In this document: in pieces, positions 18,547 through 27,558 of the stretch
How positions within the stretch are numbered: position 1 is the first letter of the stretch
How the letters are laid out: every line of letters begins with the position of its first letter
Source of the DNA: Pseudomonas abieticivorans
Lineage (GTDB): Bacteria; Pseudomonadota; Gammaproteobacteria; Pseudomonadales; Pseudomonadaceae
Assembly: GCF_023509015.1 (NCBI RefSeq)
Contig: NZ_CP094975.1
Coordinates: forward strand, 3,899,501-3,963,500
DNA length: 64,000 bases
Direction: 5' to 3'
Translations under genes and position numbers: made by a program
The notes under the pieces: model-generated
The model's database searches: none
What the model was told of the DNA's origin: nothing
What the model saw: only the letters and a program-made list of their open reading frames with translations

Positions 18547-19500
18547 ATGATTTTCCCGGAATTGCGTGAATTGCCCTTGGGCCAGGTAATGATTCGCACC
18601 GTCAAGGAGTTCCTTGACGACGAAATGTCGACTTACGCGTCGGCATTGGCCTACCAGATGCTGTTTTCGCTGTTTCCCTTCATTCTGTTCCTGATCGCGT
18701 TGATCGGCTTTTTGCACCTGCCAGACTTCTTTTCCTGGCTGCGCCTGCAGGCCGAACTGGTGCTGCCGCCCCAGGCGCTGGATCAGGTAAACCCCGTGAT
18801 CGATCAATTGCAACAGTCCAAGGGCGGGCTATTGTCCTTCGGTATCGTGATCGCCCTGTGGACCGCCTCGGCCGGTGTGCGGCTGATGATGAGCGCCATG
18901 AACGCGGCCTACGACGTGGTCGAGGAACGGCCGATCTGGAAGCGTATCCCGCTGTCCATTTTCTACACCGTGGGCATTGCCGGCATGCTGCTGGCGGCCG
19001 CCGCATTGATGGTGCTGGGCCCGCAGGTGATGGGCTGGATCGCCGGGCAGGTGGGCCTGGAAGACTTTATCGTGACCCTGTGGACCGTGGCACGCTGGCC
19101 GGTGATCGTGATTCTGATGATGGTGGCGGTGGCCTTGATTTATTACGTGATGCCCGACGTGCGCCAGAAGTTTCGCTTTATTACCCCAGGCTCGGTGCTG
19201 GCCGTGATGGTGTGGATCATTGCCTCGCTGGGTTTTGCGTACTACGTGAAGACATTTGCCAACTACAACGCCATGTACGGCAGCATCGGTGCGATTATCG
19301 TGCTGTTGTTGTACTTCTATATCTCGTCGGCCGTGCTGTTGCTGGGCGCAGAGATGAACGCGGTGATCGAGCATATGTCCGAAGAGGGCAAGGAACCTGG
19401 CCACAAAGAGTTTCCCGAGGATGAGGCCGAGCATGATAAAAAGCATGTTTCGGGGTTGGGCCGCGATCATTCGATCAAGCCTGATGCCGAGCAGGCCTGA
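18547..19500 (+). CDS. YihY/BrkB-family inner-membrane protein
   Basis: This is a 317-residue protein starting at ATG 18547, with AAAGGAG upstream. There are about six membrane helices; typical features are ASALAYQMLFSLFPFILFLI near residues 35-55, LWTASAGVRLMMSAMNAAYD and, near the end, YFYISSAVLLLGAEMNAVIE. The C-terminal 35 residues are charged and cytoplasmic. The family was once called ribonuclease BN or a virulence factor but has no settled function; a transport role is suggested. It lies 19 bases upstream of the deformylase gene on the same strand. Confidence 0.9.
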   Translation: MIFPELRELPLGQVMIRTVKEFLDDEMSTYASALAYQMLFSLFPFILFLIALIGFLHLPDFFSWLRLQAELVLPPQALDQVNPVIDQLQQSKGGLLSFGIVIALWTASAGVRLMMSAMNAAYDVVEERPIWKRIPLSIFYTVGIAGMLLAAAALMVLGPQVMGWIAGQVGLEDFIVTLWTVARWPVIVILMMVAVALIYYVMPDVRQKFRFITPGSVLAVMVWIIASLGFAYYVKTFANYNAMYGSIGAIIVLLLYFYISSAVLLLGAEMNAVIEHMSEEGKEPGHKEFPEDEAEHDKKHVSGLGRDHSIKPDAEQA

Positions 19501-19518
19501 TCAACGCAAGGACCCTCG

Positions 19519-20058
19519 ATGATTCGTGACATCCTGAAAATGGGCGATGAGCGCTTGTTGCGTATCGCCCCTGCGGTACCCGCCTCGATGTTCGGCAGCC
19601 AAGCGCTGGACGACTTGATTGCCGACATGTTCCAGACCATGGAACACGTGGGCGGCGTGGGCCTGGCGGCGCCGCAGATCGGCATCGACCTGCAATTGGT
19701 GATCTTCGGCTTCGAGCGCAGCGAGCGCTACCCCGACGCCGAGCCGGTGCCGCAAACCGTGCTGCTCAACCCCCTGATCACCCCGCTTGGCCCGTTGACC
19801 GAGGAGGGCTGGGAAGGCTGTTTGTCAGTACCGGGGCTGCGCGGGGCGGTGGATCGTTACGAGCATATTCGCTACGAAGGCTTCGACCTGCAGGGCAATC
19901 CCATCCTGCGCGAGGCGCGAGGGTTTCATGCGCGTGTGGTGCAGCACGAGTGCGATCACCTGATCGGGCGGTTGTACCCCTCGCGCATCAGTGACTTCAG
20001 CAAATTCGGATTTACCGAGGTGCTGTTCCCGGGGTTGGACCCCGCTGGCGACGATTGA
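19519..20058 (+). CDS. def: Peptide deformylase (second copy type)
   Basis: This is a 179-residue Fe2+/Zn2+ hydrolase that removes the formyl group from nascent proteins. The three PDF motifs are present: GVGLAAPQ (residues 46-53), EGCLS (99-103) and HECDH (143-147), giving metal ligands Cys101, His143 and His147 and catalytic Glu144. AAGGA lies before ATG 19519. Its genomic setting (beside brkB, not fmt) suggests the accessory Def2-type paralogue, with the main def near fmt elsewhere; this is inference. Confidence 0.95.
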   Translation: MIRDILKMGDERLLRIAPAVPASMFGSQALDDLIADMFQTMEHVGGVGLAAPQIGIDLQLVIFGFERSERYPDAEPVPQTVLLNPLITPLGPLTEEGWEGCLSVPGLRGAVDRYEHIRYEGFDLQGNPILREARGFHARVVQHECDHLIGRLYPSRISDFSKFGFTEVLFPGLDPAGDD

Positions 20059-20069
20059 AACGGCGTCGC

Positions 20070-20097
20070 CCGGTTCGCAGATAAATCCGCGAACCGG
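20070..20097. terminator. Hairpin between def and gacS (REP-like)
   Basis: CCGGTTCGC and GCGAACCGG form a perfect 9-bp stem around a ten-base loop containing ATAAATCC, reminiscent of half a REP. It lies between the convergent def and gacS genes and could end transcripts from both sides, although no T run follows. Confidence 0.45.
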
Positions 20098-20110
20098 TGA
20101 CCCAGGCCTT

Positions 20111-22864
20111 TCAGGCACTCTCCCGCGCCTGCTCTTCCAACCGCGTAATCGCTATTTCCAACTCATCCAGCGCCACCATGGCCGTGGGGTCCCCCTGCTT
20201 GAGCAAGGTCTCGCTGCGCAAACACGCTGCACGCAACTGTGGCACCCCGCAATAACGGGTGGCGCCATGCAGGCGGTGCACGCGTTCGATCATCGCCGTC
20301 TGGTCCTGGCTGTCGCGGGCTTCGCGGATGGCCACGCGCTCTTCGTCCAGCGATGCCAGCAGCATCGCCAACATGTCGGCGGCCAAGTCGGCCTTGCCGG
20401 CCGCCAGGCGCAGGCCTTCCTCGGGGTCTAGCACCAACGGCTCGCTGGCTTGCACCGGCACTTCCTCAAGCCTTTCGCTGGTGTGCTGGCGCAGCACCAG
20501 GCCGGTCCACTTCAACACCACCTGGGCCAACTGGCGTTCGCTGATAGGCTTGGTCAGGTAATCGTCCATGCCACTTTGCAGCAGCGCGCGCTTTTCATTA
20601 GCCATGGCATGGGCGGTCAGCGCCACGATGGGCAGCGCCGTGCCGGAATGCCCGCTTTCCCACAGGCGGATCTTCTCGGTGGTCTCCCGGCCATCCATGT
20701 CGGGCATCTGCACGTCCATCAGCACCAGGTCGAAGCTGTCGTCCTGCACCGCTTTGATCGCAGCGAGGCCGGTGTCCACCGCCAGCACTTCGGCGCCCAG
20801 GTCTTCGAGCAGGGTTTGTACCAGCAGCAGGTTGGCCGGGTTGTCGTCCACGCAGAGCACTTTGGGTGCGCGGTTGCCCAGCGGCTCGTGGAGCTCGCTG
20901 CGCAGCCGCTTGGGGTTGATCAGGTCGCTCAGGCTGCGGCGCAGCTTGCGCGTGCAGGCAGGCTTTGCCTGCAACTGGCTGTGGTGATGGGGTACCGCGG
21001 CCTGGAATAGCAACTGCTCGGTGGTCGGGCACAGCACCAACACATGGCAGCCTTGTTGCTCGATGTCCGTCAGGTGCTGAGCCAGGACGGTGGGGCCCAC
21101 TTCGTGGTGGGTAATGCCCAGCACCGCCAGGTCGATGGGGTGGTGGGCCAGGTGCGCGGCGGTAATGCCAACGTTGAGTTTTTCCAGGTTGGCGAAGGGG
21201 ATTACCTCCAGGCCGCAGTCCTGCAGTTGGTGCTGCAAGGCCTGGCGCGCCAGTTCATGGCTTTCGACGATGGCCACGCGGCGGCCCAGCAACGGTGCCG
21301 CTGGCAGGTCTTCGACATCGTCGCGGGCCTTGGGCAGGCGCAGGCTGACCCAGAACTCCGAACCTTCTCCGGGCGTGCTGTCGACGCCGATCTCGCCGCC
21401 CATCTGCTCGATCAGGCGCTTGGAAATCACCAGGCCCAGGCCCGTGCCGCCCGGCTGGCGCGACAGTGAGTTGTCGGCCTGGCTGAAGGCCTGGAACAGC
21501 GCGCGCACATCCTGCTTGGACAAACCGATGCCGGTGTCCTGCACGCTGATGCGCAGTTGCACGCCGTCTTCGTTTTCGTCCTCGAGCATGGCCCGCGCGA
21601 CGATGGTGCCTTCACGGGTGAACTTGATCGCGTTGCTGACCAGGTTGGTGAGTATTTGCTTGAGCCGCAGCGGGTCGCCGATCAGCGACAGCGGCGTGTC
21701 GCGGTACACCAGGCTCACCAGCTCCAGGTCTTTGGCATGGGCGGCCGGGGCGAGGATGGTCATGGTGTCCTGCAACAGGTCGCGCAGGTTGAACGGGATG
21801 CTGTCGAGCACCAGCTTGCCGGCTTCGATCTTGGAGAAGTCGAGGATCTCGTTAATGATCGCCAGCAGGCTGCCGGCCGACTTTTCAATGGTGCCCAAGT
21901 AGTCGAACTGGCGCGGGGTCAGCTCGCTTTTCTGCAGCAGGTGGGTAAAGCCCAGGATGCCGTTGAGCGGAGTGCGGATCTCGTGGCTCATGTTGGCGAG
22001 GAATTCAGACTTGATGCGGCTGGCTTCCAGGGCTTCCTTGCGCGCCATGTCCAGTTCGATGTTCTGGATCTCGATGGTTTCCAGGTTCTGGCGCACGTCC
22101 TCGGTGGCCTGGTCGACGCTGTGCTGCAATTCTTCTTGGGAGCCTTGCAGGGTTTCGGCCATGCGGTTGATCCCGGCGGCCAGTTCGTCCAGTTCGTGGC
22201 TGCCCAAGGCCGGCAGGCGGCTTTCCAGGTTGCCGTCCTTGAGTTGGGTGACCGCGTGCTTGATCTGCCGGATCGGCTCGTTGATGCCGCGGCTCATGCG
22301 CAGCGCCAGGGCCGCGGTGGCAACCAGCCCGGTGATGATCAGCAACAAGCTGGCGAACAGGCTGCGGTAACCTCGCAGCAGGGTGCCGTCGTGGGACAGT
22401 TCCACTTCCACCCAGCCCAGCAGGCGGTCCTCTTCGCTGGGCACGACGTCGCCGGCCAGGTCGCGGTGGTGGCCGAACACCGGCATCAAATAGCGGGTGG
22501 CGTCATTGCCGGTGCGCTGCAGCAAGTGCGTGCTGCTGCCGACCGGCACCGGGTTGAGCATGCTCGGGCCGGCGTGGGCCAACGGCGTGCGGTCGGGCGC
22601 CAGGAACGACACGGTGCGCACGTCGGCCTGCTCCAGAGCCTGGGTGGCAATGCGTTCGAGCAGTTGCGCGTCGTTATGCGCCAGGCCCTGGGCGACCAGC
22701 GGGGCCAACTGTTCGGCGATCATTTCGCCACGGCGCAACAACTGCGACTGCAGTTCGTTTTGTTGCAGCCAGGTGAAATAGCCGCCCAGCAGCAGCGCGA
22801 TCAGGCTGGCCGGCAGCAGCGCCAGCAGCACCACGCGGCCCTTGATCCCCAATTTTCTCAGCAC
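20111..22864 (-). CDS. gacS: Hybrid sensor histidine kinase GacS (BarA)
   Basis: This is a 917-residue inner-membrane kinase. I choose GTG 22864 because GGGAG lies about nine bases upstream and the family N-terminus (L-x-KLGIKGRVVLLALLPASL) begins there; the result has the usual GacS length. It has a first membrane helix (about 10-30), a periplasmic sensor (30-165), a second helix (about 168-190) and a HAMP region (190-245). The HisKA domain has NMSHEIRTPLNG with His294. An ATPase domain (QDTGIGLSKQD, GGTGLGLVISKRL), a receiver with VLMDVQMPDMDG and a C-terminal HPt domain (ERVHRLHGATRYCG) follow. It phosphorylates GacA, which turns on RsmY/Z small RNAs and secondary metabolism. It is divergent from pirR. 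Confidence 0.95.
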   Translation of the reverse strand: MLRKLGIKGRVVLLALLPASLIALLLGGYFTWLQQNELQSQLLRRGEMIAEQLAPLVAQGLAHNDAQLLERIATQALEQADVRTVSFLAPDRTPLAHAGPSMLNPVPVGSSTHLLQRTGNDATRYLMPVFGHHRDLAGDVVPSEEDRLLGWVEVELSHDGTLLRGYRSLFASLLLIITGLVATAALALRMSRGINEPIRQIKHAVTQLKDGNLESRLPALGSHELDELAAGINRMAETLQGSQEELQHSVDQATEDVRQNLETIEIQNIELDMARKEALEASRIKSEFLANMSHEIRTPLNGILGFTHLLQKSELTPRQFDYLGTIEKSAGSLLAIINEILDFSKIEAGKLVLDSIPFNLRDLLQDTMTILAPAAHAKDLELVSLVYRDTPLSLIGDPLRLKQILTNLVSNAIKFTREGTIVARAMLEDENEDGVQLRISVQDTGIGLSKQDVRALFQAFSQADNSLSRQPGGTGLGLVISKRLIEQMGGEIGVDSTPGEGSEFWVSLRLPKARDDVEDLPAAPLLGRRVAIVESHELARQALQHQLQDCGLEVIPFANLEKLNVGITAAHLAHHPIDLAVLGITHHEVGPTVLAQHLTDIEQQGCHVLVLCPTTEQLLFQAAVPHHHSQLQAKPACTRKLRRSLSDLINPKRLRSELHEPLGNRAPKVLCVDDNPANLLLVQTLLEDLGAEVLAVDTGLAAIKAVQDDSFDLVLMDVQMPDMDGRETTEKIRLWESGHSGTALPIVALTAHAMANEKRALLQSGMDDYLTKPISERQLAQVVLKWTGLVLRQHTSERLEEVPVQASEPLVLDPEEGLRLAAGKADLAADMLAMLLASLDEERVAIREARDSQDQTAMIERVHRLHGATRYCGVPQLRAACLRSETLLKQGDPTAMVALDELEIAITRLEEQARESA

Positions 22865-22991
22865 GCCCTGTCTCCCGACCCTGGCCATGAATACGTGTAT
22901 GCCGGGGAAAATACCGCGACTGAGGCGCCAGCGCACTCACTTGATGGGCTTTGTGTCGGGCGACGGTTGCCGGATGACGCTCAATGAAGAA

Positions 22992-23011
22992 TAATTCATG
23001 ATTGAGAATTA
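22992..23011. promoter_or_regulatory. Candidate operator (Fur-like palindrome) upstream of pirR
   Basis: TAATTC-N8-GAATTA is a 6-bp inverted repeat spanning 20 bases in the gacS-pirR divergent gap. It ends 13 bases before the pirR ATG. The AT-rich symmetry and length resemble a Fur box, and PirRS is linked to iron acquisition in pseudomonads, so Fur control is plausible, but the match to the GATAAT-type consensus is weak. Confidence 0.3.
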
Positions 23012-23024
23012 CTAGCAGACGCCA

Positions 23025-23753
23025 ATGAGTCCCGCGATCATGCAGCCCCCCACCATACTGGCCATCGAAGATGACCCTGTCCTCGGCGCGTACGTGCACG
23101 AGCAGTTGGGCCGTTGCGGTTTTCAGGTGACCTGGTGCCAGGACGGCCGGGATGGCCTGGCCCTGGCCCGCGGCCAGGCCTTCGACGTGGTGCTGATGGA
23201 CGTGCTGCTGCCCGGCATGAACGGCCTGGACGTGCTGCAGCATCTGCGCGAGCGCTCGGCCACGCCGGTGATCCTGATGTCGGCACTGGGCTCGGAAAGC
23301 GATCGCATCAATGGCTTCCGGCGCGGCGCCGATGACTATTTGCCCAAACCGTTCAGCGTCGACGAGCTGCACGTGCGGGTGGAAGCCATCCTGCGCCGGG
23401 TGGCGATGGAGCGCCGGCGCAGTGAACCAGAAGCGGTCACGATGGCCCCGTTGGATGACCTGCACCTGGATGCCGAGCTGTTCGACGCGTGCCTGGGCGG
23501 TCAGTACGCGGGTCTCACACGCAGTGAATATCGCTTGCTGGAAACCCTCGATCGCCACCCCGAAGAGGTGTTGAGTAAAGCGTTTCTGTACCAGCACGTG
23601 TTGCAGCGCGGCTACGCCCAGCATGACCGCAGCCTGGACATGCACGTCAGCCAGATCCGCCGCAAGCTCAAGGCCATGGGCTACCTGGAGCGTCAAGTTC
23701 GCACGGTGTGGGGCAAGGGCTATGTGCTCACGGCCTGCGCCGAGGAGCAGTAA
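23025..23753 (+). CDS. pirR: OmpR-family response regulator PirR
   Basis: This is a 242-residue two-component regulator. The receiver (about 10-125) has acidic residues Glu15/Asp16/Asp17, phospho-acceptor Asp59 in VLMDVLLPGMNG and Lys108 in YLPKPF. The C-terminal winged helix (about 145-235; LTRSEYRLLETLDRHPEEVL, VSQIRRKLKAMGY) is OmpR-type. ATG 23025 or 23040 could start it; neither has a strong Shine-Dalgarno. The stop abuts the kinase gene. Position between gacS and cysM matches P. aeruginosa pirR (PA0929), which controls the enterobactin receptor PirA, but the receptor gene itself is absent here, so the target may differ. Confidence 0.8.
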   Translation: MSPAIMQPPTILAIEDDPVLGAYVHEQLGRCGFQVTWCQDGRDGLALARGQAFDVVLMDVLLPGMNGLDVLQHLRERSATPVILMSALGSESDRINGFRRGADDYLPKPFSVDELHVRVEAILRRVAMERRRSEPEAVTMAPLDDLHLDAELFDACLGGQYAGLTRSEYRLLETLDRHPEEVLSKAFLYQHVLQRGYAQHDRSLDMHVSQIRRKLKAMGYLERQVRTVWGKGYVLTACAEEQ

Positions 23754-25103
23754 GTGATGCCGGGCAAGCATTCACTGTTCTGGAAGCTTGTGACCCTGCT
23801 GGTGGGGTTTTGCCTGTTGATGATCTGGTTGAGCCTGTCGTGGGGGCGCTACGCGGAAACCCAGAACGCTTTCCTGTCACGCGAGGCACGCACCGCCCTG
23901 GGCGCTTACGCCGGGGAAGCGGAGCAGGCCTGGACCCGCGGTGGCGAGCCGGCGCTGGACGCCTGGCTGGCCGGCATGGGGGCGCGCGAAAAAGCCTTTG
24001 TCGGGGTGATCGGCCGCGACCTGCAAGCGCTGGGCAGCGTGCCATTGAGCGATGCCCAGACCCAGCGCCTGACGTTTCTGCGTGGGTTGGACTGGCCCGT
24101 CAGCCGCCACTCCACCACGCCGCCGTGGCTGAAAATCCCCTTTCCCAACGATCCCTCCCTGGGCGCGGTGGTGATGCAATTGCCCGAGCGGTTCCAGCCT
24201 GGGCGCTACGCGCTGGTCTGGCACATCCTGATCACGGGCCTGGTGCCGGGGCTGTTTACCGTGCTGTTGTGCGTAGGCCTGTACCGCATGCTGATCGCCC
24301 CCTTGAACCAGCTTCGCGAACAGGCCAATGCCTGGCGTGCCGATCAACTGCATAAACGCCTGTCGCGACAAACCGTGAGCCGCCCGGACGAACTGGGTGA
24401 ACTGGGCCGGGCGTTCGACCACATGGCCGAGCGCCTGCAAAGCACCGTGGCCCTGCAGCAGCAACTGCTGCGCGACCTGTCCCACGAACTGCGCACGCCG
24501 CTGAGCCGCTTGCGGGTGGCCTGCGACAGTGAACAGGAACTGGGTGGCCTACGCGCTCGCCTGGCCCGTGAGGTGGACGGCATGCAGCGCCTGGTCGAGG
24601 ACACCCTGCAACTGGCCTGGCTGGACGCCGAGCGCACGCCGCAGGCCCAGGAGGCGATCCAGGTGCAGGCGCTGTGGGAAATGGTGGCCGAGGACGCCCG
24701 GTTCGAAAGCGCTTGGCCCGCGCATCAATTGGAATGCGCGGTGCCCGCCGAGTGCTGGGTGCAGGGCAATCTCAACAGCTTGGCCCAGGCTATGGAGAAC
24801 ATCCTGCGCAATGCCATCCGCCATTCGCCGCCCGGTGGTCGGGTCACCTTGCAGGGGCGTCGCACCGGCAGCACCTGGCACCTGTGGCTGGAAGACGAAG
24901 GCGGCGGGGTGGCCGAGGCCGACCTTGAGCGGATTTTCGACCCCTTCATCCGCCTGGACGGCTCGCGGCCCGGCCACGGCGGCTTTGGCCTGGGCCTGAG
25001 CATCGCGCGCAATGCCGTGGCCCATCAGGGTGGCCGCCTGTGGGCACAGAACGGCGGCAACGGGCTGCGCTTGAACCTGTTGTTGAATGCCGCTTATAGC
25101 TGA
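23754..25103 (+). CDS. pirS: Sensor histidine kinase PirS
   Basis: This is a 449-residue inner-membrane kinase that follows pirR with no gap (GTG 23754 or ATG 23757). It has helices at about 10-30 and 160-185 flanking a periplasmic sensor of about 130 residues, then a HAMP domain (185-240). The HisKA motif is LRDLSHELRTPLSRLRVA and the catalytic domain has NILRNAIRHSPPGG and GFGLGLSIARNAV. It is the likely phosphodonor of PirR. In P. aeruginosa the pair regulates pirA; here cysM follows directly, so the stimulus and output remain to be assigned. Confidence 0.8.
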   Translation: MMPGKHSLFWKLVTLLVGFCLLMIWLSLSWGRYAETQNAFLSREARTALGAYAGEAEQAWTRGGEPALDAWLAGMGAREKAFVGVIGRDLQALGSVPLSDAQTQRLTFLRGLDWPVSRHSTTPPWLKIPFPNDPSLGAVVMQLPERFQPGRYALVWHILITGLVPGLFTVLLCVGLYRMLIAPLNQLREQANAWRADQLHKRLSRQTVSRPDELGELGRAFDHMAERLQSTVALQQQLLRDLSHELRTPLSRLRVACDSEQELGGLRARLAREVDGMQRLVEDTLQLAWLDAERTPQAQEAIQVQALWEMVAEDARFESAWPAHQLECAVPAECWVQGNLNSLAQAMENILRNAIRHSPPGGRVTLQGRRTGSTWHLWLEDEGGGVAEADLERIFDPFIRLDGSRPGHGGFGLGLSIARNAVAHQGGRLWAQNGGNGLRLNLLLNAAYS

Positions 25104-25192
25104 AAGCGATAAGGCGCGCACTTTGCGTGATATGGGCTGGCGGCGTTTGCCGGTATGATAGTGCCCCCCGCAGTCCGGATTGCGAATACGCC

Positions 25193-26095
25193 ATGACCCT
25201 GCAGTACCCTACCATCGCCGATTGCGTCGGCAACACGCCGCTGGTGCGCTTGCAGCGCCTGGCCGGTGACACCACCAATACCTTGCTGCTCAAGCTGGAA
25301 GGGAACAACCCGGCCGGCTCCGTCAAGGATCGCCCGGCGCTGTCGATGATTACCCGTGCCGAGGCGCGTGGGCAGATCCAGCCCGGCGACACGCTGATCG
25401 AGGCCACTTCCGGCAACACCGGCATTGCCTTGGCCATGGCCGCGGCGATCAAGGGTTACCAGATGATCCTGATCATGCCGGACAACTCCACCGCCGAGCG
25501 CAAGGCGGCGATGACCGCCTACGGCGCGCAACTGATCCTGGTCACCCGCGAGGAGGGCATGGAAGGCGCCCGTGATCTGGCCGAGCGCATGCAGGCCCAG
25601 GGGCATGGCAAGGTGCTGGACCAGTTCGCCAATGGCGACAACCCCGAGGCCCACTACGTGAGCACGGGCCCGGAGATCTGGCGCCAAACCGGCGGGCAGA
25701 TCACCCATTTCGTCAGCTCAATGGGCACCACCGGTACCATCATGGGCGTGTCGCGCTACCTCAAGGAGCAGAACCCGGCGGTGCAGATCGTTGGCCTGCA
25801 ACCGATGGAAGGCTCGGCCATCCCCGGCATCCGCCGCTGGCCCCACGAATACCTGCCCAAAATCTACCAGGCCGACCGCGTCGATCGCATCGTCGACATG
25901 GCCCAGAGCGAGGCTGAAGACGTGACCCGTCGCTTGGCTCGCGAAGAGGGCATTTTCTGTGGCGTGTCTTCGGGCGGCGCAGTGGCAGCGATGTTGCGCC
26001 TGTCTCAGGAACTGGAGAACGCGACCCTCGTGGCGATCATTTGCGACCGTGGCGACCGTTACCTGTCGAGCGGCATTTTCGATGCGCCCAACTGA
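25193..26095 (+). CDS. cysM: Cysteine synthase B
   Basis: This is a 300-residue PLP enzyme making cysteine from O-acetylserine and sulfide or thiosulfate. The PLP lysine is Lys45 in [11 protein letters not shown], and the phosphate-binding loop is [32 protein letters not shown] at the N-terminus and [17 protein letters not shown] are more like CysM than CysK. ATG 25193 gives the usual length. TATGAT at 25154-25159 may be its -10 element. Its TGA overlaps the next ATG (TGATG), coupling it with rlmD. Confidence 0.95.
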   Translation: MTLQYPTIADCVGNTPLVRLQRLAGDTTNTLLLKLEGNNPAGSVKDRPALSMITRAEARGQIQPGDTLIEATSGNTGIALAMAAAIKGYQMILIMPDNSTAERKAAMTAYGAQLILVTREEGMEGARDLAERMQAQGHGKVLDQFANGDNPEAHYVSTGPEIWRQTGGQITHFVSSMGTTGTIMGVSRYLKEQNPAVQIVGLQPMEGSAIPGIRRWPHEYLPKIYQADRVDRIVDMAQSEAEDVTRRLAREEGIFCGVSSGGAVAAMLRLSQELENATLVAIICDRGDRYLSSGIFDAPN

Positions 26096-27447
26096 TGGCT
26101 AAGAAACCCACCGGCCTGCGCTTTCAACCCGCAGGCGGTCAGCGTGCCGTGCAAGTGCCGACGGGCAAGAAGCAGCGTTTGACCATCGAACGCTTGAGCA
26201 ACGATGGCCGCGGCGTGGCCTTCCTGGAGGGGCGCACCTGGTTTGTGACGGGTGCCCTGGCCGGTGAAGACGTCGATGTGCGCGTGCTCAACGCCCATGG
26301 CAAAGTGGTGGAGGCGCGCACCGAAAAAGTGCATGCAGCCAACCCGATGCGTCGGCCCGCACCTTGCGCGCGTGCCGATGTGTGCGGTGGCTGCAGCGTG
26401 CAGCACCTGCCCCACGATGAACAACTGGCCCTGAAACAGCGCATGCTCGCCGAGCAATTGCAGCGCGCCGGCAACATCGTGCCCGAACAGTGGGCACAGC
26501 CTTTGGTCGGCCCCGAGCTTGGCTACCGCCGCCGTGCCCGCATCGCCGTGCGATGGGACGTCAAGGCCAAACGCCTGGACGTGGGCTTTCGTGCCAAGGC
26601 CAGCCAGGACATCGTCGCCATCGACGACTGCCCGGTGTTGGTACAGCCCTTGCAGCCAATCATGCGTGGCTTGCCTGAGCTGTTGCGCCGCTTCAGCAAG
26701 CCGCAAGTCATTGGGCACGTTGAATTGTTTGCCGGTACGGCACTGGCCGTGCTGCTACGCCATACCGCGCCGTTGAACGATCATGATCTAAACGTCTTGA
26801 AACAGTTTTGCGCCGAACACGGCGCACAGCTGTGGTTGCATGGCGACGGTGAGCCGGCGCCGCAGGACCCCAACCAGCCCCTGGGCTTTGCCTTGGAGCC
26901 CTGGCACCTGACGCTGGCCTACCGCCCGGGCGATTTCGTCCAGGTGAACGCCGCCGTCAACACGGCCATGGTCGCCCAGGCGCTGGATTGGCTGGCGCCG
27001 CAGGCCGATGAGCGGGTGCTGGACCTGTTTTGTGGGCTTGGCAATTTCGCCCTGCCGCTGGCCACCCAGGTGCGCGAAGTGGTGGCGGTCGAGGGTGTGC
27101 AGGCCATGGTGGATCGGGCTGCATCGAATGCCGTCAGTAATAATTTGCATAACGTGCGTTTTTTTCAAGCCGATTTATCGCAGCCCCTGGCGGGCAGCGA
27201 TTGGGCTGTAGAAGGCTTTTGTGCGGTACTCTTGGACCCACCGCGAGACGGTGCGTTTGAGGTGGTGCGAGGGATGTCTGCCCTGGGTGCCAAGCGATTG
27301 GTATATGTGTCCTGCAACCCGGCAACTTTGGCTCGCGATGCGGTCGAATTGATCAAGCAGGGCTACCGGTTAAAACGTGCCGGAATTCTCGATATGTTTC
27401 CGCAAACCGCGCATGTCGAGGCGATGGCGTTATTTGAAGCGAGCTAG
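26095..27447 (+). CDS. rlmD: 23S rRNA (uracil-1939 C5) methyltransferase RlmD
   Basis: This is a 450-residue SAM-dependent enzyme methylating U1939 of 23S rRNA (formerly rumA/ygcA). It has an N-terminal TRAM domain (about 20-80), then the 4Fe-4S cysteines Cys91, Cys97 and Cys100 in [10 protein letters not shown]. The fourth ligand is probably the Cys in AIDDCPVL. The SAM-binding segment is [16 protein letters not shown] and the catalytic block is [10 protein letters not shown] with the nucleophilic Cys. It starts within the cysM stop codon. Same-strand relA follows after 111 bases. Confidence 0.95.
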   Translation: MAKKPTGLRFQPAGGQRAVQVPTGKKQRLTIERLSNDGRGVAFLEGRTWFVTGALAGEDVDVRVLNAHGKVVEARTEKVHAANPMRRPAPCARADVCGGCSVQHLPHDEQLALKQRMLAEQLQRAGNIVPEQWAQPLVGPELGYRRRARIAVRWDVKAKRLDVGFRAKASQDIVAIDDCPVLVQPLQPIMRGLPELLRRFSKPQVIGHVELFAGTALAVLLRHTAPLNDHDLNVLKQFCAEHGAQLWLHGDGEPAPQDPNQPLGFALEPWHLTLAYRPGDFVQVNAAVNTAMVAQALDWLAPQADERVLDLFCGLGNFALPLATQVREVVAVEGVQAMVDRAASNAVSNNLHNVRFFQADLSQPLAGSDWAVEGFCAVLLDPPRDGAFEVVRGMSALGAKRLVYVSCNPATLARDAVELIKQGYRLKRAGILDMFPQTAHVEAMALFEAS

Positions 27448-27558
27448 GACGCTCGTTTAATCCGACTGGTGCTTGAAAAGCAGCCCTTCGCCAGCCCAGC
27501 GAAGGTCCGAACCAGCGACTGTGGGCGCGTTAGCAACGCGTCATAGGGAAGGTAAAAG

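Noticed and set aside
21557..22987. 476-codon frame opposite gacS
   Set aside because: Antisense shadow of the kinase; Gln/His/Ala-rich with no recognisable domain.
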